Source: a bacterium (GTDB lineage: Bacteria; 4484-113; JAFGCY01). Taken from it: a stretch of 64,000 bases of DNA. Below are positions 52,124-61,846 of this stretch, piece by piece (within the stretch, counting starts at the first letter, position 1; each line of letters starts with the position of its first letter). The position numbers and the translations under genes are program-made. The notes beneath the pieces are model-generated. The model did not search any database. It was not told the origin of the DNA and worked only from the letters and a program-made list of their open reading frames with translations. Location of the stretch: assembly GCA_020849855.1 (NCBI GenBank), contig JADZFO010000023.1, positions 1-64,000 of the forward strand, given 5' to 3'.

Positions 52124-52567
52124 CTAGTGCGCCGCGGGCGCAGACTGCCCGTTGCAGTCCAGCTTGCCCGCAGCACCAAAATGCTGCAGCCAGGCCTGGT
52201 AGACCTGCTCCAGCTCCTCGCCCGGATCCAGGAAGTGGATCCGGTACCAGCGCTCGCCCTTCAGCACATGCCTGGCCAGGCACTCGCGCTCCGGGCCCTC
52301 ATAGCGCTGGCCGGGGACACTGCTGTCCGGCCGCACATGGCTCATCAGGGCCGCGCGGGCATCCTGGGCCCGTCCGACAAAGTAGGGCGCTTCGACACGG
52401 TTGCTGTCGTGGGGCCGGCCATGGGCGAGGGCAAAGACCGCCGGGCGCGGGGCGACAAAACCGTCCACATTGAGCTCGCTGAGCACGCGCCAGTTGGTGA
52501 CGGCCAGCTCCTCTTCCATCAGGGCCCAGGTGGCCTGGTAACGCTCGTGAATCTCCGCGCCGATCAT
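52124..52567 (-). CDS. Hypothetical protein inside the heat-shock operon
   Basis: The 147-residue protein has no recognised family. It contains WALMEEELAVTNWRVLSELNVDGFVAPRPAVFALAHG and a C-terminal helix (GEELEQVYQAWLQHFGA), with acidic and aromatic residues and two His/Cys-poor halves. AGGAG lies upstream of the ATG. It occupies the space between dnaK and hsp20 on the same strand, so it is probably heat-induced with them. A 250-bp GC-rich gap separates it from hsp20. Confidence 0.65.
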   Translation of the reverse strand: MIGAEIHERYQATWALMEEELAVTNWRVLSELNVDGFVAPRPAVFALAHGRPHDSNRVEAPYFVGRAQDARAALMSHVRPDSSVPGQRYEGPERECLARHVLKGERWYRIHFLDPGEELEQVYQAWLQHFGAAGKLDCNGQSAPAAH

Positions 52568-52648
52568 GTCTGTTCTACTCCTGCCGTGACCCGCGGGTCC
52601 GGTTTACAGATACCAGTATTGTGACACGCTCACTAGTGCTGAAGGCTG

Positions 52649-52696
52649 AGTGCTGAGTGCTGAATCAAGGTAATCCGGAATTCAGCACTCAGCACT
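52649..52696. repeat. 17-bp perfect inverted repeat just after dnaK
   Basis: AGTGCTGAGTGCTGAAT (52649-52665) and ATTCAGCACTCAGCACT (52680-52696) pair perfectly around a 14-base loop. Each arm also contains a direct repeat of GTGCTGA. It sits 12 bp past the dnaK stop and could attenuate or protect the dnaK message. There is no T tract. Confidence 0.8.
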
Positions 52697-52707
52697 TGCA
52701 CTCGGCA

Positions 52708-54564
52708 CTATTCCTTGACTTCCGTATATTCCGCGTCCACCACGTCTTCGGCCCCGCCGGCGGCGCCATTGGCGCCGGCCTCAAAGCCGCTGTCCTGGCC
52801 AGCGGCGCCCGCCGCCTGCTGCTGCCCGCCGGCATCCTTGTACATATGCTCGGCGATGCGGTAGCTGGCCTGGGTCAGCACCTCGCTGGCCTCCTTGATC
52901 CGGCTGATGTCGGAGCCGCCCAGCGCCTCCTTCAGGTCGCTGAGTGCGCGCTCCACCTGGCTCTTCTCGGCCTCAGGGATCTTGTCGCCGTTTTCCTTGA
53001 GGGTTTTCTCCACCTGGTAGACCAGGCTGTCCGCGCGGTTGCGGGTCTCGACTTCCTCCAGGCGGCTCTTGTCCTCTTCGGCGTGGCGCTGGGCCTCTTC
53101 CACCATCCGGGACACGTCGCCCTTGTCGAGGGTGGTCGAGCCGGTGATGGTGATCTTCTGCTCCTTGCCGGTGGCCTGATCCTTGGCCGAGACATTCACA
53201 ATGCCGTTGGCGTCGATGTCAAAGGTGACTTCGATCTTGGGCACGCCGCGCGGGGCGGGGGTAATGCCCTGCAGGTGGAACTTGCCCAGGCTCTTGTTGT
53301 ACTGGGCCAGCTCGCGCTCGCCCTGCAGCACGTGCACCTCAACCTCGCTCTGGCCGTCAGCCGCGGTGGTGAAGGTCTCAGAACGCTTGGTCGGGATGGT
53401 CGTGTTGCGGTTGATCATCTTGGTGAATACGCCGCCGAGGGTCTCGATGCCGAGGGTCAGCGGTGTCACGTCCAGCAGCAGGATGTCCTTGACCTCGCCG
53501 GCCAGTACGCCGCCCTGGATCGCCGCGCCCACCGCGACGACTTCGTCGGGGTTAACGCTCTGGTTGGGCTGCTTGCCGGTCAGCTTGCGCACCAGCTCCT
53601 GCACCGCGGGGACGCGGGTGGAGCCGCCCACCAGCAGCACCTGGTCCAGGTCGTCGCTGGTGATGCCGGCGTCGGCCATGGCCTGCTTGGTCGGGCCGAC
53701 GGTCTTCTCCAGCAGGTCGTGAATCAGCTCCTCGAACTTGGCCCGCGAGAGGTGCAGGTCAAGGTGCTTGGGGCCTTCAGCGTCCGCCGTGATGAAGGGC
53801 AGGTTGATATCCGTGCCGGCCGTGGAGGACAGCTCGATCTTGGCCTTCTCCGCGGCTTCCTTCAGGCGGCTCAGCGCCCGCACATCCTTGCGCAGATCGA
53901 TGCCGTTTTCGCGCTGGAACTCTTCAGCGATCCAGTCGACGATCTTGTTGTCCAAGTCGTCGCCGCCAAGGAAGTTGTTGCCCGCGGTAGCCTTCACCTC
54001 AAACACGCCGTCGCCGAGCTCCAGCACGGAGACGTCGAAGGTTCCGCCGCCCAGGTCATAAACCAGGATCGTCTGCTCCTTGTCGCCCTTGTCGAGGCCA
54101 TAGGCCAGGGCGGCGGCCGTGGGTTCGTTGATGATGCGCAGGACTTCCAGACCGGCGATCTTGCCGGCGTCCTTGGTGGCCTGGCGCTGGGCATCCTCGA
54201 AGTAAGCCGGCACGGTGATCACCGCCTGGGTGATCTGCTCGCCGGTATAGGCCTCGGCATCGCGCTTGAGCTTCTGCAGGATCATCGCGCTGATTTCCTG
54301 CGGCGTGTAGTCCTTGGCGTCAATGTTGACCTTGTAGTCGCGGCCCATGTGGCGCTTGATGCTGTAGATCGTGCGCTCGGGCGCCGTGACCATCTGGCGC
54401 TTGGCGGCCACGCCGACGACGCGTTCGCCGTCCTTCTTGATGTGGACGACACTAGGGGTGGTGCGGCCGCCTTCCTTGTTGGCGATGACCCTGGGCTCAC
54501 CCGCCTCAAGGATAGCCACGCAGCTGTTGGTGGTACCCAGGTCGATCCCGATTACCTTTCCCAT
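52708..54564 (-). CDS. dnaK: Molecular chaperone DnaK (Hsp70)
   Basis: The 618-residue Hsp70 has the phosphate-1 loop [48 protein letters not shown], the adenosine-site phrase [15 protein letters not shown], linker [16 protein letters not shown] and the substrate-binding domain ([13 protein letters not shown]...). It ends in the [12 protein letters not shown]-type acidic tail. It heads the operon leading to hsp20, grpE, dnaJ and hspR. GGAAGGAG precedes the ATG. Confidence 0.97.
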   Translation of the reverse strand: MGKVIGIDLGTTNSCVAILEAGEPRVIANKEGGRTTPSVVHIKKDGERVVGVAAKRQMVTAPERTIYSIKRHMGRDYKVNIDAKDYTPQEISAMILQKLKRDAEAYTGEQITQAVITVPAYFEDAQRQATKDAGKIAGLEVLRIINEPTAAALAYGLDKGDKEQTILVYDLGGGTFDVSVLELGDGVFEVKATAGNNFLGGDDLDNKIVDWIAEEFQRENGIDLRKDVRALSRLKEAAEKAKIELSSTAGTDINLPFITADAEGPKHLDLHLSRAKFEELIHDLLEKTVGPTKQAMADAGITSDDLDQVLLVGGSTRVPAVQELVRKLTGKQPNQSVNPDEVVAVGAAIQGGVLAGEVKDILLLDVTPLTLGIETLGGVFTKMINRNTTIPTKRSETFTTAADGQSEVEVHVLQGERELAQYNKSLGKFHLQGITPAPRGVPKIEVTFDIDANGIVNVSAKDQATGKEQKITITGSTTLDKGDVSRMVEEAQRHAEEDKSRLEEVETRNRADSLVYQVEKTLKENGDKIPEAEKSQVERALSDLKEALGGSDISRIKEASEVLTQASYRIAEHMYKDAGGQQQAAGAAGQDSGFEAGANGAAGGAEDVVDAEYTEVKE

Positions 54565-54679
54565 TACCTTTTACTCCTTCCTGCCGCAGGCTGGGCCTGC
54601 TGGCCAAGACCATTTGAATGCAGGGCATGTCGCGCACTCGCATGCAGCTCATCACCTGCTGGATGGCATTGATATCGGG

Positions 54680-54707
54680 AGTATAACGGCTTTATTGCGT
54701 TTGTCAA
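54680..54707 (-). promoter_or_regulatory. Sigma-70-type promoter of the dnaK operon
   Basis: On the minus strand: TTGACA (54702-54707), a 16-bp spacer, TATACT (54680-54685). The leader is about 110 nt. Control by a housekeeping-type promoter plus a repressor fits the HspR encoded at the operon end. Confidence 0.82.
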
Positions 54708-54751
54708 GCAAATCTTAGCGTAATTCGCTCAGATTTTCTGACAATTGTCTA

Positions 54752-56275
54752 TCAGAGATCTGGAGGGCCTCCGTAGCCTGTCGTTTTCTGGCCGTAGTCA
54801 AAACTGATCCAGTCCGCACCTCCGCCCTTGACGGCGTAGGTAAAGACCAGCTGGCTGCCATTCGTGTCATCGACGAAGCTGCCCTCGCTGGCCTCTGCCG
54901 CGAAGCTGCCGACAACCTGGCCGTTATGGATGCGGTGAATCACATAGTAGTCAGCCCAGTCCACCTGCTGCCAGGTGATCTCCACGGCACCGGGAAGGGT
55001 GCCCTGGGTCGCGCTCAGGACATCCACGGGTGGCAGCATGCTGAAACTGCCGTCTGAGAGAGTCCAGCCATTCGACTCCTCCGCGCCATAGAGGGCCTTG
55101 ATGCGGTACTCATAAACCCCGAAGTCCACACCCGGCTCGATCGGCAGGTGCCAGCCCGGCCGCGCGTCGGCGCTGTCCACTTCAACCCATTCATGACTGC
55201 CTTGCGTGCTGAGGTTCACATTACGGCGCTGCAGGCGAAAGCCGTCTATGCCCTTGCTGCTGAGTGCCAGCCAGTCCAGCTCGAACTTGTAAGCGGTGAA
55301 GCCGAGGCTGTCCACCGGCTGAATATCGCGCTCGCCGCTGACAATCTCGGTCCAGGGACCGAACTCCGTGGGCTGGCTGAGGGCGTCCACATAGCGCGCC
55401 CGGTAGAAGAACTCGTTACCGCGAGGGAGGGGGTTCTCGGGGCCATGTGCGTCAAGATACTCAGTGCTGCCGATCTCAGAATCCACGCGGGCGATGCGTG
55501 TCCAGTCCTCGACAAGGGGATTGCTGTTGCGCTCGATCTCTACGCAGTCTAGTTCGCGGGGCAGGTAGGCAAAGGGACTGAGGAGCTCAGAAGGCCGGCC
55601 CCAGCGCAGCAGGATGCCGTTGGCCTGGGTCCCCTGGCTGGCGCTGAAGGCCGCGGGGGGCTCGACAAAGTCCTGCATCAGGCTGATCAGGCGGATGTCG
55701 AAGGCGGCCGGGGCAGTAGCGATAAAGGCCACGATGACGCGATTGCTGTCTGAATCCACGCTTTCGATGGACTGGCCGCCGGGAGCAGGTTCACTGATCA
55801 GCAGGTCCTGGCCAGCGGAATCAGTCGCGACGGGGTCCGTAATAACCCAGCGCCCGCTGTCCCAGTCAGCCCAGGCGACGCGCAGGCCCGCGTTGACCGT
55901 CTCGCCCAGAGCGCTCAGGCGCAGTCTGAGCTGGATAGGCTCTGCTGCGGGGGCGATGTCTTCAAATGCGACCAGCGCCCAGGACAGGCTGCCTTCGGCA
56001 GCTTGCAGACGCAGCAGATCCGGGCCCGGCCCGCCATCTTCAAGGCCTGCGCCAGGCCCCAGCGCAAGGAGGTCCCAGCTGTGCTGTTCTGAGCCGATGC
56101 GGGACAGTGCTTCAAGCTGCGCGAGCTGGTTAAGGCCTGGCAGGGGGTTTGCGGCCTGTGTGACAACCGGGTCTGGGACAGACCGCTGGAGCGGCTGTTC
56201 CAAGGCCGCACAGCCGCAAAGCAAACCAAGCGCGGTCAAAGCAGTTAAGAGCCAAGGCTGGTGCACCCTGCACAT
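54752..56275 (-). CDS. Lipoprotein with GRW-type domain and fibronectin-III-like modules
   Basis: From ATG 56275 (GGGGGA upstream) the product has 507 residues with lipobox LCGC and lipidated Cys22. Residues 96-200 are the shared N-terminal domain (DWDSGRWVI at 137-145). The rest is three or so Fn3-like modules: PAAFSASQGTQANGILLRWGRPS...CVEIERNS, a middle one (FELDWLALSSKGIDGFRLQRR) and a last one (PPVDVLSATQGTLPGAVEITWQQVDWADYYVIHRIHNG). No catalytic motif is seen. It is the third or fourth relative of this design in the window and lies directly beside another one. Confidence 0.78.
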   Translation of the reverse strand: MCRVHQPWLLTALTALGLLCGCAALEQPLQRSVPDPVVTQAANPLPGLNQLAQLEALSRIGSEQHSWDLLALGPGAGLEDGGPGPDLLRLQAAEGSLSWALVAFEDIAPAAEPIQLRLRLSALGETVNAGLRVAWADWDSGRWVITDPVATDSAGQDLLISEPAPGGQSIESVDSDSNRVIVAFIATAPAAFDIRLISLMQDFVEPPAAFSASQGTQANGILLRWGRPSELLSPFAYLPRELDCVEIERNSNPLVEDWTRIARVDSEIGSTEYLDAHGPENPLPRGNEFFYRARYVDALSQPTEFGPWTEIVSGERDIQPVDSLGFTAYKFELDWLALSSKGIDGFRLQRRNVNLSTQGSHEWVEVDSADARPGWHLPIEPGVDFGVYEYRIKALYGAEESNGWTLSDGSFSMLPPVDVLSATQGTLPGAVEITWQQVDWADYYVIHRIHNGQVVGSFAAEASEGSFVDDTNGSQLVFTYAVKGGGADWISFDYGQKTTGYGGPPDL

Positions 56276-56344
56276 GGAATCCCCCATCAAATGCAACACC
56301 ATCATTGACGCTGGCGCGCAACTGCGGTTACCTATAGCGCGGGG

Positions 56345-59300
56345 CTATGTAGTACTCCTGATATAGATGGCGTCCGCGTCGAAATCGCGATAAATGATGT
56401 GCCAGCGCCCATCATCGTCCACCAGCAGCTGGCCCTGGTTCATATAGCGGTCGCTGTCCTGCGCGCTGTCAGGCGGAGGCATGGGCAGTTCTTCCCACTT
56501 GCCGAAGTTGCTCCACTCGAGGTAATGCGAGCCGCTGGAGATACTGCTGACAAGGCCGATGCCAGTCATGCCCTGCCCCTCGGCGGCGCTGACCGTAAAG
56601 CGCGCATCCGGCGGGTTGGTCTCTGGGATCTCCACATCGAGATAATCAAAGCTGTTCAGGTTGTCGATGCCGTCAAGCGTGTAACGCAAAGGAACAGCCT
56701 GCACACCGGTGCTCACATACCACACCAGCCCTGTCGGCTGGTAGCTGTAGGCATCCAGGCAGTTGGTCACGGCTACGTTACGGCCGAAACTCTCTGGTAC
56801 ATGCAGATACCTGTTCGCACGTTCGCCGGCGAATATGTCCTCCGCTTCCTCGGACAGATCGTGGTACAGGCGCACGTTGGAGCTGCCATAGCCAAGCTGG
56901 CTGTCGCCAAGCATCAGGTAGATGCCGGTCTTATCCGGCATGGTGCCGTCCTGATGCACGGCCGCGCCGGTGAACACATCGGGATCAAGGATGATCTGAG
57001 AGGCGGTGTCGTAGCCATCGGTCTCGTTGCCCTGTACTACCACGAGCTCCTCGGAATCGTCGTCATAGCGCAGGTAGTGGACCTGCTGGCTGCGAATATG
57101 GGACAGGATCGGCCGGTGGTCGGCGTCAGTCTGGGTGTCGGTCTCGATGTTGACCCAAGCATTGCCGGTCCAGCGGTCGAGGAAGACATCGAACCCGTCG
57201 CCACGGGCCAGGTAGACTGTCCCGTCGGCGAGGCTGCTGAGGTCAAGATTGCGTGTCCCGGGAAGGTCAGCCTCATCGGTCCAGGTCAGGGCATCAAAGC
57301 TGCCGGTCACATGATGCGAGTTGCTGAACAGGGCGTCGCGCCAGACAATGTGCAGCCCGTCACTGCCGGGCGCTGCGTGGATCTGACGGCCCTGACCGGT
57401 GGTAGCGGGAAGCTCAAGGAAAGGCGAAGTGTTGTCGTTGCTGTCCATCCGCTCATACTGGATCGAGCGGTCAGTGGCAATGAACAGACATCCATACCAG
57501 GTCTCGCCGTTTTCCTCATAGACCGTCAGGTCCTGGGCATCAAAAGTGTTGTCCACAAATGGAACGTCATGGGCCTGCCACGCTCCCTGGCCATCGCCTT
57601 TGTAGACACTCAACTGGCCACCGATCTCGCTGGCCAGGATGCATGGAAGATCACCTTCGAATTCCAGGTCAAAGCCGCTGCCCTGGCCGCCGGTCGGGTC
57701 GATTTCGTCGGGACCATCCCAACTGTTGTTGGTATTGCGCGACCGGTACTGCACCTTGCCGCCATTCACATAAGCCAGGGCCGGTTCACCATTGGCCGGC
57801 TGGATCTCAACATCAACATTGCTCGCCGGCCCGCCGCCAAGCGAGGCCGAGGCATTAAACGTCAGCCCTTCAACAGTGAAGCGATACCAGTACACCTGGC
57901 TGTTTCCGCCGAAAACAACCGAAACGTTATTGCCGACGGGGTCCCAGGCGGCATCCAGCGACTGGCCCGCTTCAGGCAGGTTGTAAGGCCCGATTATGTT
58001 TACGGCCGGGTACTGCAGCGTCAGGAGCTGGTTGACTGCGCCGTCGGTCTCGGTGGCAAAGGCGTAGATCTCATCCTCGGTGCAGGTTAGCGCGCAATCC
58101 TGCAGCGTGAACATCGGGCTGTTGCTCTTTGATATCACCTGCTCCACGCTATTGCCGTCATAGCGCAGCAGCAGCATGTTGCCGTCCACGATGCCGACGG
58201 TGTAGTAATGGCCCTTGAACATCAGCGGCTCTGTTGTGGCTGTCGGGACAGTGTCGTAGTAAGCCACGGTCATGGCGCTGTCCACCTGTGGCTGCAGACG
58301 GCGGAAAGCCCAGCCCGGGATCGTCGCGTCATAGCCACTGTAGAAGACATTGCCGCTGGCCGGGTCGCGCAGGCCTTCAAGTGCCAGCATTCGCGGGAAA
58401 GCGGGCTGGCTGCGCGGCGCGCTGACAAGAACAGCTTCGTCCTCCCAGACAGGATAGACTTTCAGGTAGTGCCTCAGCTGTCCGATCCTGCCCCCGGCCA
58501 CAACTCGGATTTCGATCAGGTGGCAGCCGGGCTGGAGGGTGATAGTGGCCTGTTCACTGGCGCCGTTGTACAGCTCCTTGCCTGAGTTGAATATCTGATA
58601 GGCGTCAATAGCAGCGCCCAGCGGATCAAAGCTGGCGCTCAGGTCGACAGTCAACTGCTGCACCCCGAAAAGCGGGCCCTTGGGCAGGTCGACCACTACA
58701 ACAGGCTTCTGCTGGTTCAGGCCGCTGGAAGTCTTGCCGTTGTCGCTGACCCACAGGCTCAGGTTGCCGCTCGTATCCGTTGCTGCGATGCGGTAGCGGT
58801 AGGGTTCGTCGACCACAGCGGTGGCATCGATGAATGACGCCGGTTTGCCCGGGAGCGGGTCGAGAGTCAGGCGGCTGTATGCCCCGCCGAGGAAGGGGGC
58901 ACGCTCGATGACGTAACCGGCAAAGTCCGGGTCAAGCTCGGATAGCGAGTTGGTCCAGGCGAGCTGGATGTTATCGGCAGCGCCATAGGCGTTGACGCCC
59001 AGGGGCGGAAGCGGCGCATCGCTGCCGCCATGGACACCAAGCTCAAGCTGAGCCTCGGCAAGCTGGCCGCCGGCGGCGACAGCGACCACGAGGTAGGTTG
59101 CACTGTAGAGATCGGCGACAAAGGCTGTGGGCGAGACATAGTTGCCGGTATTGGGGATCGCGGTCTCGATTACGCCGCCTCCACTTGGCAAGCTGAAGGG
59201 GCCTGACCAGACCCAGCGACCGTTCGAGTAGTCGGTAAAGCCAATGAAGACCTGACTGGCGGCCTCGCTTGTGGTAACCCTGGCGCTGGTCGGGCCGTTA

Positions 59301-59683
59301 TCGCCGTCAAAGCCATAGGCGCCAAAGACGGCATAGTTGAAGTCGCCGGTCAGGCCCAGGTTCATAGTGCCGCCAGAGCCGATGCTGTTGCCAAGCTGGC
59401 TCACGATGGCACGGAAGGGCAGAGGCTCCCAGCCTGGTCCAAGCATGCTGACTTCATGGCTGGGCTGGGGCAGGTCGCCGGGGGCGGTCAGGCCGCCGGC
59501 GCCGGGAGGTTCAAGCGCCGGACCAGTGCGGGAGGGCCCGCCCATGGCCGCGGCTGGGCCGGTGGCCGCTGGGTCGCCGGCCGAGTCAAGCCCGCTTCCG
59601 CGCTGGCCGCAGGCCCCGGCGAGAAAGGTCACACTGAGCAGCATGAGCGCGATTGCCCGCGCCCCGGGGTTAATACCGTGCAT
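56345..59683 (-). CDS. Very large lipoprotein: GRW-type domain, Fn3/PKD-like modules, long beta-propeller region
   Basis: The 1112-residue protein has GAGGAGAG before the ATG, lipobox AGAC with lipidated Cys25 and a Gly/Pro/Ala linker. Residues 115-217 are the shared domain (DYSNGRWVW at 151-159). An Fn3-like module (PPLGVNAYGAADNIQLAWTNS...YVIERAP) and a PKD-like module (LTVDLSASFDPLGAAIDAYQIF) follow. About 700 residues with repeated YhxD...W strands form propeller-like repeats, including GEPALAYVNGGKVQYRS as in the lipoproteins at 1988 and 11192. It converges with nothing and starts 69 bp upstream of its neighbour, so the two may be cotranscribed. Confidence 0.8.
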   Translation of the reverse strand: MHGINPGARAIALMLLSVTFLAGACGQRGSGLDSAGDPAATGPAAAMGGPSRTGPALEPPGAGGLTAPGDLPQPSHEVSMLGPGWEPLPFRAIVSQLGNSIGSGGTMNLGLTGDFNYAVFGAYGFDGDNGPTSARVTTSEAASQVFIGFTDYSNGRWVWSGPFSLPSGGGVIETAIPNTGNYVSPTAFVADLYSATYLVVAVAAGGQLAEAQLELGVHGGSDAPLPPLGVNAYGAADNIQLAWTNSLSELDPDFAGYVIERAPFLGGAYSRLTLDPLPGKPASFIDATAVVDEPYRYRIAATDTSGNLSLWVSDNGKTSSGLNQQKPVVVVDLPKGPLFGVQQLTVDLSASFDPLGAAIDAYQIFNSGKELYNGASEQATITLQPGCHLIEIRVVAGGRIGQLRHYLKVYPVWEDEAVLVSAPRSQPAFPRMLALEGLRDPASGNVFYSGYDATIPGWAFRRLQPQVDSAMTVAYYDTVPTATTEPLMFKGHYYTVGIVDGNMLLLRYDGNSVEQVISKSNSPMFTLQDCALTCTEDEIYAFATETDGAVNQLLTLQYPAVNIIGPYNLPEAGQSLDAAWDPVGNNVSVVFGGNSQVYWYRFTVEGLTFNASASLGGGPASNVDVEIQPANGEPALAYVNGGKVQYRSRNTNNSWDGPDEIDPTGGQGSGFDLEFEGDLPCILASEIGGQLSVYKGDGQGAWQAHDVPFVDNTFDAQDLTVYEENGETWYGCLFIATDRSIQYERMDSNDNTSPFLELPATTGQGRQIHAAPGSDGLHIVWRDALFSNSHHVTGSFDALTWTDEADLPGTRNLDLSSLADGTVYLARGDGFDVFLDRWTGNAWVNIETDTQTDADHRPILSHIRSQQVHYLRYDDDSEELVVVQGNETDGYDTASQIILDPDVFTGAAVHQDGTMPDKTGIYLMLGDSQLGYGSSNVRLYHDLSEEAEDIFAGERANRYLHVPESFGRNVAVTNCLDAYSYQPTGLVWYVSTGVQAVPLRYTLDGIDNLNSFDYLDVEIPETNPPDARFTVSAAEGQGMTGIGLVSSISSGSHYLEWSNFGKWEELPMPPPDSAQDSDRYMNQGQLLVDDDGRWHIIYRDFDADAIYIRSTT

Positions 59684-60151
59684 CCACTCTCCTCACAGCC
59701 AGCGAAAGTGAGCAGCCGCTGGACTATGCGCAACAGCGCAGGCAGCAATCAGCCGTCCAGAGAGTTTACCCTTCCAGACGCAGTCCGAGACATATTGCGG
59801 CGAGATTCGTCGCTCAACGGGTTTCACCAGGCGAAACCACATGATTACCAGAATCCACTTATAGCTGGGTGGATTCGAGGCAAACTGCCGTCGCGATCGA
59901 TGTGAGCAGTGAATGATCCGAGCTCCCGGAACTTGATACTCACATCGCCAAGGCTCCTGTCGAAACTGAGTGCCTCCCGGGTGACAGGATTCCTTGCTGT
60001 GTTGTCAAAAGGCTGAGACAGCTGGGAAAGAACTCATCTAAGCCTTGTGGCCAACGACCTTGCGCAGAGCATTACAAACCCGGCTTCCAGGAGCTTTGCC
60101 GGGAGCAGCACAATGTCCCGTCTGCATAAGCCCAGATCTGCACCTTGCTGA
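59684..60151. other. Gene-free stretch
   Basis: About 470 bp upstream of the large lipoprotein gene. Base composition is closer to neutral than in the genes around it. Open frames are short, lack ribosome-binding sites and show no codon bias. A few short inverted repeats occur (GGGTTTCACC/GGCGAAACC near 59819-59836). No supported gene or RNA. Confidence 0.45.
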
Positions 60152-60184
60152 CAAAAAAGAAGGCGGGCATGGGCTGCCCGCCTT
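60152..60184 (-). terminator. Bidirectional intrinsic terminator after the CAP-domain gene
   Basis: AAGGCGGGCA (60160-60169) and TGCCCGCCTT (60175-60184) form a 10-bp stem with a five-base loop. On the minus strand it is followed by CTTTTTTG; on the plus strand by TTTT. Confidence 0.85.
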
Positions 60185-60251
60185 TTACCTCTACCTTCCT
60201 CTATGGAAGAGAAACAGCTTGTTTGTCGCGGCCGCGACCGCAGAGCCTTGT

Positions 60252-61763
60252 CTAGCGGCCCTCTCCAGGCTGAATCCAGTCATGCTGGGCCGGGTCCTGG
60301 TCGAAGGAGGCAAAGACCTGCACCCAGTACCAGCCGTACTCACTGTGCGGGTCGTAGTACGCACCCACACCCATGTACTGATAGTCACGGTTGCGGATGT
60401 TCTTTTTGTGGCCCTTGGAATTCATCCAGGTCTTTACCGCCACGTCCGCGTTGGGCTGGCCGCCGGCGATGTTCTCGCCAGCAGTCCACCAGCGCGGCGG
60501 GTCGACGCAGTCCAGACGGTCAAAGGGGCTCAGACCGTCCGGCGTGTCATGCTCGAAGTAGTGGTTCTGCGCCAGGTGCATGGCCTGCGCCTGGGCGATG
60601 GCGTCCAGGTGCGGGTCGCGCCGCAGGTTGCCCAGCTTGGTCTTGTTCGTGCGGTAGTAGTTGGTCAGCTCAAAGACGCGCTCGGCGTACTGCTGGGCCT
60701 GGGCGTCCTGGTAGACGCCATAGCTGGAACTGAAGCCGGGCAGCTGCATGTAGCTGCTGTTCAGCCACTTCAGGCTGCGTTTATCGCTGGGCCAGTTATT
60801 GCCGCCACTGCTGAAGCCGCCGGTCTGCGGCGCGTCCTGGGCCTGCTGGAAATCCGGCAGCTGCAAAGCCGGCGGACGCGCGGCTGCGCTGTCAGGCTGA
60901 GCCTGCGCAGCTCCTGAGCCGGGCAGCATACCGGCGCGGCTGCTGCGGTCGCCCGCGGCCACCAGGTCCGAGGCATCCGGCGCGGAGGCCAGCATAAAGT
61001 TGGCCTGGATCTGGCGCAGGCCGCCCATGCCGTCAGCACTCTTGTCTGCCGCGAGGGCCAGCAGGTCCGGCAGGGCGACGATGCCGTCCTTGTCGTAGTC
61101 ACCGTCAATGTGCCCCAGGGCATTCAGCCTGGGAAGTTCGTTTGCCGGGGCGGGGATGAAACCGTCGCCGGCAGCGAGCTTGCGGAAGCCCACGTTGAGC
61201 ACTTCAAAGCTGCCGCTGGCGCCCTTGCTCTTAGCCGCAGCCGGCATCACCGCGCCGTAATAGACAACGCCGGGCTGGTCCATGATGGCCATGCGCAGCG
61301 GATCCTGCTTCACCTTGGGCCAGTCGCCATGTGCGCCGGTTTCCGGCATGTAGCGGCTGGAGTCATAGCCCAGCTCAAGCAGGGAAGCCTTGAGGCCCTT
61401 GGCCTTCACACGCACTGAAACGTGCAGCAGGCCATCCTCGGCCTGGCTGGTCTGGACCTCATAGCGGGCATCTCCGCCAAGTTTCTGACCACTGCCCAGC
61501 ACCCGCAGGCTGAAGTCAGGCACGCTGATCAGGATGTCCCCCTCGGAGCTGCCGGAACGCATGCCGGGCCGCGCTGCGGGCACCTGTGTGGAACCGGCAG
61601 TCGCAACCTGAGTCTTCTGGTTTGTAATGATGGGAGACGGAGACCCCGTCTTGCAGCCGCGCGGCCCTCAGCCGCCCGCGCTGGCCTGCTGGGTCAGCAT
61701 TGCCGTCGCAAGTGTCGTCGCCATCAGGGCGGCAAGAAGCCGCCAGTTAACTGCCTGAAGCAA
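60252..61763 (-). CDS. CAP/SCP-domain protein with cohesin-like and EF-hand modules, interrupted by an in-frame TGA
   Basis: A TTG at 61763 with an AGGAGGGG site opens a signal peptide (LQAVNWRLLAALMATTLATAMLTQQASA). An in-frame TGA (61668-61670) follows two codons after the cleavage site. The frame then stays open to 60252. The downstream part has a cohesin-like sandwich (LKASLLELGYDSSRYMPE), a dockerin-like loop DYDKDGIVALPD, a linker, and a C-terminal CAP domain (ELTNYYRTNKTKLGNL, AQAQAMHLAQNHYFEHDTPDG, AGENIAGGQPN, WMNSKGHKKNIRNRDYQYMG, WYWVQVF). It could be a nonsense mutation, a sequencing error or read-through. TGA ends other genes here, so it is a normal stop. Confidence 0.75.
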
Positions 61764-61846
61764 GAATACCCCTCCTGCCGTCTGCGCCGCCACGCAGCTA
61801 TCGGAATAATCGGGATGCTCAGGCCGGTGTTAAACGGGTGTGGACA

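Noticed and set aside
52657-54672. 671-codon plus-strand frame opposite dnaK
   Set aside because: A classic antisense dnaK frame with no independent start signals.
54660-54730. HspR HAIR operator before dnaK
   Set aside because: I looked for CTTGAGT-N7-ACTCAAG and found only an unrelated TTGACA promoter context.
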